NCBI RefSeq assembly: GCF_003752405.1
Contig: NZ_RKHK01000001.1
Span: 2,046,001 to 2,110,000, forward strand
Direction: 5' to 3'
Length of the DNA stretch: 64,000 nt
Source of the DNA: Bogoriella caseilytica
GTDB lineage: Bacteria > Actinomycetota > Actinomycetes > Actinomycetales > Actinomycetaceae
A program made the translations under genes and the position numbers. Shown piece by piece: positions 60,798 through 64,000 of this stretch. The notes beneath the pieces are model-generated. The model had not been told where the DNA came from, searched no databases, and saw nothing but the letters and a program-made list of their open reading frames with translations. Position 1 is the first letter of the stretch. The number at the start of each line of letters is the position of its first letter.

Positions 60798-61729
60798 CGG
60801 GCCACGGTGATCGGCTGTGTGGTGCGTGCTCCCGGGGTGGCGCTCCGGCGAAGGCCCTGAGCAGCCGAGGCGATGCTCACCGCTGCGAGAACCATGGCGA
60901 CGACTCCGGTGAACGCTGCAGCCAGCGCCGCCCCGGACGCCACGGCGTATCCCGCGCCATGGAGGGCGTTCGCGGCGAAACCGTTGACCCCCAAGGCGGT
61001 GGCGCCAAGAGCCAGTTGCACGCCGCCGGTGACTCGTTGCACCGACATCGTCCGCAGGAGCTCGTCGTCCTGGTCGTTCAGGCCCGGCACGGCGGGACGG
61101 TGACCCACAGTGCGGCCGATGACCAAGGCTCCGGACACGAGGAGCAGGACGATGGCGATACTGAGCGCGACGACGTAGGGCGGGCCGGGGTAGGGGCCCG
61201 TGATGTTCGTGAGGAACGTGCCGTCGGCCGTGCTCGTGACGCGCTGGACCTGGCGGCCGTCTCCGGAGGCTGTGGCTGCGTAGACCGGCAGCGTGACCGC
61301 GTGGACGATGAGGAGAGCTGCGAGCGCGATCGGCTTGGTTTTGAGGAGTCTTCCCCGGTTTCGCGGGCGCAGACTCGCGGTGCGGACTGCTCCGGACGGG
61401 CGGGGCCACGTGCGCTCGCCGACGGCGTGGACCCCTACCCAAATGAGCCCGCCGATCGCCGGGGCCAGCGTCAGCCCCAGCCCCGGGACAGCGCCCCAAC
61501 CTGCCAGGCTGCCAGGTGAGTACGCGCTGACGGCGATCATCGCGGGCACGGCGAGCGCCGTGGCTGCCAGGGGAGTGATGATGCCGTGCCGCAGAGCGGC
61601 GGCTCGGACCTCGCTGGGGACGTTGGCTGGCCGGGTGCGGGAACTGTGCACCAAGGCCACCACCGCCGTCACGATGAAGGCAAGCGTGAGCAGAGCTGTT
61701 GCCAGAACTGCCAGGACGACGAGAGCCAC
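60794..61729 (-). CDS. Multi-pass membrane protein of unknown function
   Basis: A 311-residue protein with about seven to eight hydrophobic helices, starting VALVVLAVLATALLTLAFIV. The GTG at 61729 follows TGGAGG by six bases, so the longer open frame to 61807 is rejected. An outside loop of about 35 residues contains TASGDGRQVQRVTSTADGTF. Related membrane proteins often sit with YtrA-type GntR regulators. No transport or enzyme motif is recognised. Confidence 0.75.
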   Translation of the reverse strand: MALVVLAVLATALLTLAFIVTAVVALVHSSRTRPANVPSEVRAAALRHGIITPLAATALAVPAMIAVSAYSPGSLAGWGAVPGLGLTLAPAIGGLIWVGVHAVGERTWPRPSGAVRTASLRPRNRGRLLKTKPIALAALLIVHAVTLPVYAATASGDGRQVQRVTSTADGTFLTNITGPYPGPPYVVALSIAIVLLLVSGALVIGRTVGHRPAVPGLNDQDDELLRTMSVQRVTGGVQLALGATALGVNGFAANALHGAGYAVASGAALAAAFTGVVAMVLAAVSIASAAQGLRRSATPGARTTQPITVAR

Positions 61730-61784
61730 GATTGGCCTCCAATGAGTCGATGTGTTGACACATTGAGTGTGCGACGGGTTCAGC

Positions 61785-61808
61785 AATGTGTCAAGAGGGT
61801 GACACATT
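61785..61808 (-). promoter_or_regulatory. Probable GntR operator and promoter of membrane-protein operon
   Basis: AATGTGTCA-AGAGGG-TGACACATT is a perfect inverted repeat with 9-base arms, 56 bases upstream of the GTG start. In gene direction the arm overlaps TTGACA, a good -35, with CACACT 17 bases downstream as a weak -10. A related TGTGT-TG-ACACA sequence is at 61751–61762. Confidence 0.65.
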
Positions 61809-61832
61809 AATGTCCTTCCGGCGCTCCCGCGG

Positions 61833-61904
61833 CGATCGTGCTCACTACAGGTCGGAACTTCGCGCCCGAGATGCCTCGAGAGCGACGTTTCTTGCGCACA
61901 ATCG
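61833..61904 (+). repeat. 72-bp intergenic element, copy B
   Basis: It starts CGATCGTGCTCACT, carries AGAGCGACGT at offset 46 and ends GCGCACAATCG. It has the same orientation and length as copy A at 60348–60419, with diverged sequence between the conserved blocks. Confidence 0.7.
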
Positions 61905-61982
61905 CCTGGATGTGGTGGCGCTGAGATGCGGCTGCGTCTGGATCTGCCGGCGCCGCAGGCCCGGTTCCTCCGACCTGTCAGC

Positions 61983-63002
61983 TCAAGCCGGCGTGGCGAG
62001 CCACTCGTCGACCTCGGCGAGCATGCGCCGTCGCGAGGACTCGCTCGCCAGTGAGGCTCGGATCGAGCCGCGGGCCAGTTCGGCGAGCTCGGCGTCGTCG
62101 AAGCCGAGCTCGCGCGCCACCTGGTACTGGTCGGTGAGCCGGGAGAGGAAGAGCAGCGGGTCGTCCGCGCCGAGCGCCACGTGGGCGCCGGCCTCGGTCA
62201 GCACCCGCAGGGGCACGTCGGCGGGCTCCTGGTACACCCCGAGCGAGACGTTCGACGTCGGGCAGATCTCCAGGCCGATACCGTCCTCGGCGAGGCGCTC
62301 CAGCAGTGCCGGGTCTTCGGCTGCGCGAACGCCGTGGCCGATCCGGGTGGGCTTGAGGTGGGCGACGACGTCGCGAATATGGTCGGGGCCGAGGAGCTCG
62401 CCGCCGTGTGGCACCCCGGCCAGGCCCGCCCGCCGCGCGATACCGAAGGCAGGGGCGAACTCGGAGGTTGTGCCCCGCCGCTCGTCGTTGCTCAGCCCGA
62501 AGCCGATGACCTCACCGGGCCCGTCCCCGGCGAAGCGGGCCGCCAAACGGGCGAGGATGCGGGCATCGAGCGGATGGCGCGTGCGCGAGGCCGCCACGAT
62601 CACGCCCACCTCTACGCCGGTGGCCTGCTGGGCCGAGCGCGCCTCGTCGAGCACGATCTCCAGCGCCGGTGTGATCCCGCCGACGAAGGCGCCGTAGGAG
62701 GTCGGGTCCACCTGGATCTCCAGACGGCGCGAGCCTTCGGCGGCGTCGTCCTCCGCGGCTTCGCGCACGATCCGGCGCATGGCCGCCTCCGAACGGACGA
62801 CGGCGCGCGCGGTGTCGTAGGAGCGCTGGAAGCGGAACCAACCGCGCTCGGAGGCCGGGACGCGCAGCGGATCGGCGTCGGTCAGGGAGGATGGCAGGCG
62901 GATGCCCTCTTCCTCGCCGAGTTCGCGCATCGTCGATACCCGCATCGATCCCGTGAAGTGCAGATGGAGGTGGGCCTTGGGCAAGGCGTCGAGATCACGC
63001 AT
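61983..63002 (-). CDS. Adenosine deaminase family protein
   Basis: A 339-residue amidohydrolase. The zinc-binding H13-x-H15 lies in HLHLHFTGSM, where Thr17 replaces the usual Glu. The catalytic motif is HGGE (normally HAGE), the general-base His is in RIGHGVRAAED, and GADDPLLF supplies the Asp. This retains the catalytic Glu, unlike the paralogue at 28307–29317. Family members deaminate adenosine or related purines. It is a single gene, divergent from the kinase-fold gene at 63131. Confidence 0.87.
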   Translation of the reverse strand: MRDLDALPKAHLHLHFTGSMRVSTMRELGEEEGIRLPSSLTDADPLRVPASERGWFRFQRSYDTARAVVRSEAAMRRIVREAAEDDAAEGSRRLEIQVDPTSYGAFVGGITPALEIVLDEARSAQQATGVEVGVIVAASRTRHPLDARILARLAARFAGDGPGEVIGFGLSNDERRGTTSEFAPAFGIARRAGLAGVPHGGELLGPDHIRDVVAHLKPTRIGHGVRAAEDPALLERLAEDGIGLEICPTSNVSLGVYQEPADVPLRVLTEAGAHVALGADDPLLFLSRLTDQYQVARELGFDDAELAELARGSIRASLASESSRRRMLAEVDEWLATPA

Positions 63003-63130
63003 GACCCTGCAGTCTGCCAGGCGCGGAGCGCTGTTGCCGCCGTGACTCGTGTGACACGCACCCGGAATGCCGGCTTGCGCGCTGACATGGTCAGATAGTG
63101 GTGACCAGGTGAGCCCGAGGAGGCCAGACA

Positions 63131-64000
63131 GTGACCAGCACCGTCCCGGCTGCGGCGCAGCGTGAACCGGCCGACGTCGCCCTGCTCACCGGCGACGGCG
63201 CCCGCGAGCTGATCGCCCAGGCTCTCGCGGGCCAGCGAGCGCATGTGGTCGACTGGCAGGTGCACTCGGTCCACCACCGGCCAGGCGCCGGGGTGACCGT
63301 GGGCTACGCGGCCACCGTGGAGCGCCCCGGCCACGCGCCGAGCGAGGAGTACATCTGCGCGACCACCGCCAGGCTCTTGAACCCCACGGCCCCCGGTCTG
63401 ATCCCGGTGGCCACCCGCGAGCGCGTCGTCCACGTCTGGCTTCATCCGGCAGATCCCGAGCTTCCGGGGTTGGCGACGGCCTGTGACCCGGCGCGCCTGA
63501 GCGCCTGGATCGGTTCGCCCGTCGGGGTCGAACTCCTGGCCTACCGTCCGACCCGCCGAGCGGTGGTGCGCGTGACCTCCACGGTGGAGGGAGAGGCCTA
63601 CCTCAAGGTGGTCCGCCCGGAGGCCGCTGCCGATCTCATCGAACGGCACACCACGCTCACGGAGGCCGGTGTTCCGGCGCCGCGCGTGCTACGCACCGAC
63701 CCCGACGGGTTGGTGATGCTGGAGTCCGGGCGGGGTGTGCCCCTGGCCAACCTGCTGGCGCAGGGCCTCGGCGACCAGGCGGCGCGCGTGTTGGATTCGC
63801 TGGTGTCCACCTTGGATGCGCTGCCCGCCGCGGTGATGGACCTGCCACGGCATCCGGCGTGGGCGGAACGGGTGGACCACTACGCACATGCCGCTGCCAC
63901 CGTGCTTCCCGAACACGCTGACCGCACCAGCCTGCTCGCCCAGGGCGTGAACGAACTGATGGCCAGCTCCGACCCGGGCCCGGTGGTGCCCGCGCACGGC
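63131..64000 (+). CDS. Aminoglycoside phosphotransferase-fold protein (3' end outside window)
   Basis: The frame is open from a GTG at 63131 to the last base (290 codons). Residues about 1–120 form an N-terminal extension of unknown fold; the kinase-like N-lobe follows with YLKVVRPEAAADLIERHTTL (the Lys likely contacts ATP) and VPAPRVLRTDPDGLVMLESGRG. The window ends at VPAHG, exactly where the catalytic H-G-D motif is expected. It probably phosphorylates a small metabolite; a resistance role is not indicated. Confidence 0.8.
   Translation, partial: MTSTVPAAAQREPADVALLTGDGARELIAQALAGQRAHVVDWQVHSVHHRPGAGVTVGYAATVERPGHAPSEEYICATTARLLNPTAPGLIPVATRERVVHVWLHPADPELPGLATACDPARLSAWIGSPVGVELLAYRPTRRAVVRVTSTVEGEAYLKVVRPEAAADLIERHTTLTEAGVPAPRVLRTDPDGLVMLESGRGVPLANLLAQGLGDQAARVLDSLVSTLDALPAAVMDLPRHPAWAERVDHYAHAAATVLPEHADRTSLLAQGVNELMASSDPGPVVPAHG

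Noticed and set aside
1-64000. CRISPR arrays, rRNA genes, insertion sequences, integrases, prophage genes
   Set aside because: Looked for and not seen: no regularly spaced repeats with unique spacers, no rRNA sequence, and no transposase, integrase or phage structural protein among the frames.

Overview
This is a high-GC actinobacterial chromosome segment. GTG starts are frequent and genes overlap by ATGA, GTGA or TGATG. The gene content (an Asp23/AmaP operon, a tRNA-Tyr/Thr/Met–rpmG–MaoC pair–murB block, MprAB/HtrA-like genes, large sugar-ABC/glycosidase clusters) suggests a free-living or plant/soil-associated member of the Micrococcales, perhaps Ruania- or Beutenbergia-like. That placement is inference from gene content; no marker here fixes the genus.

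Layout. 1–7890: a carbohydrate operon with two TIM-barrel sugar isomerase/epimerases, a FadR-type GntR regulator, a DUF5060/DUF4038 (apiosidase-like) hydrolase, a complete sugar ABC importer minus its ATPase, and a DUF624 protein. 8013–9545: a membrane-anchored sulfite-oxidase-fold molybdoenzyme. 9546–18434: a defence island carrying hsdM, mrr, hsdS, hsdR and an AbiE-type toxin–antitoxin pair whose toxin has two in-frame amber stops. A 58-bp direct repeat of the 3' end of the molybdoenzyme gene brackets the island. 18496–21219: a serine hydrolase, an NAD(P)-binding protein and a small conserved protein. 21233–26454: a ferric-siderophore uptake operon (two permeases, ATPase, binding lipoprotein, siderophore-interacting reductase). 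26610–32598: an OmpA-domain lipoprotein, an adenosine-deaminase-like enzyme and an Opu-type osmoprotectant ABC operon.

32687–46658: a flavin disulfide reductase; then a LacI-controlled galactoside system (perfect 24-bp operator, two permeases, binding lipoprotein, GH35 beta-galactosidase, a 1306-residue cell-wall-anchored GH30-type glycosidase); then a LysR gene without a stop at its expected end, divergent from an MFS transporter. 46639–50287: an envelope-stress module (HtrA protease, sensor kinase, OmpR-type regulator). Similar 11-bp-phased direct repeats lie upstream of both the protease gene and the regulator gene. 50441–55685: a quinone oxidoreductase and an eight-gene Asp23/Gls24 operon that includes an ECF sigma factor and a ZAS zinc-motif protein fused to an Asp23-like domain, which looks like its anti-sigma factor.

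55819–64000: tRNA-Tyr, tRNA-Thr and tRNA-Met, followed by a 1.6-kb segment (lipoprotein plus OmpA-domain protein) bounded by a repeated tRNA-Met 3' end; then rpmG, a two-subunit MaoC dehydratase, murB, a GntR/membrane-protein operon flanked by two related 72-bp repeats, a second adenosine-deaminase family gene, and the first 290 codons of an aminoglycoside-phosphotransferase-fold protein cut by the window edge.

The most notable items are the Asp23 operon with a ZAS–Asp23 fusion, the island with its gene-end direct repeat, the phased regulator boxes shared by the protease and two-component genes, the tRNA-Met 3' duplication around a split OmpA/lipoprotein pair, and the twin 72-bp elements.
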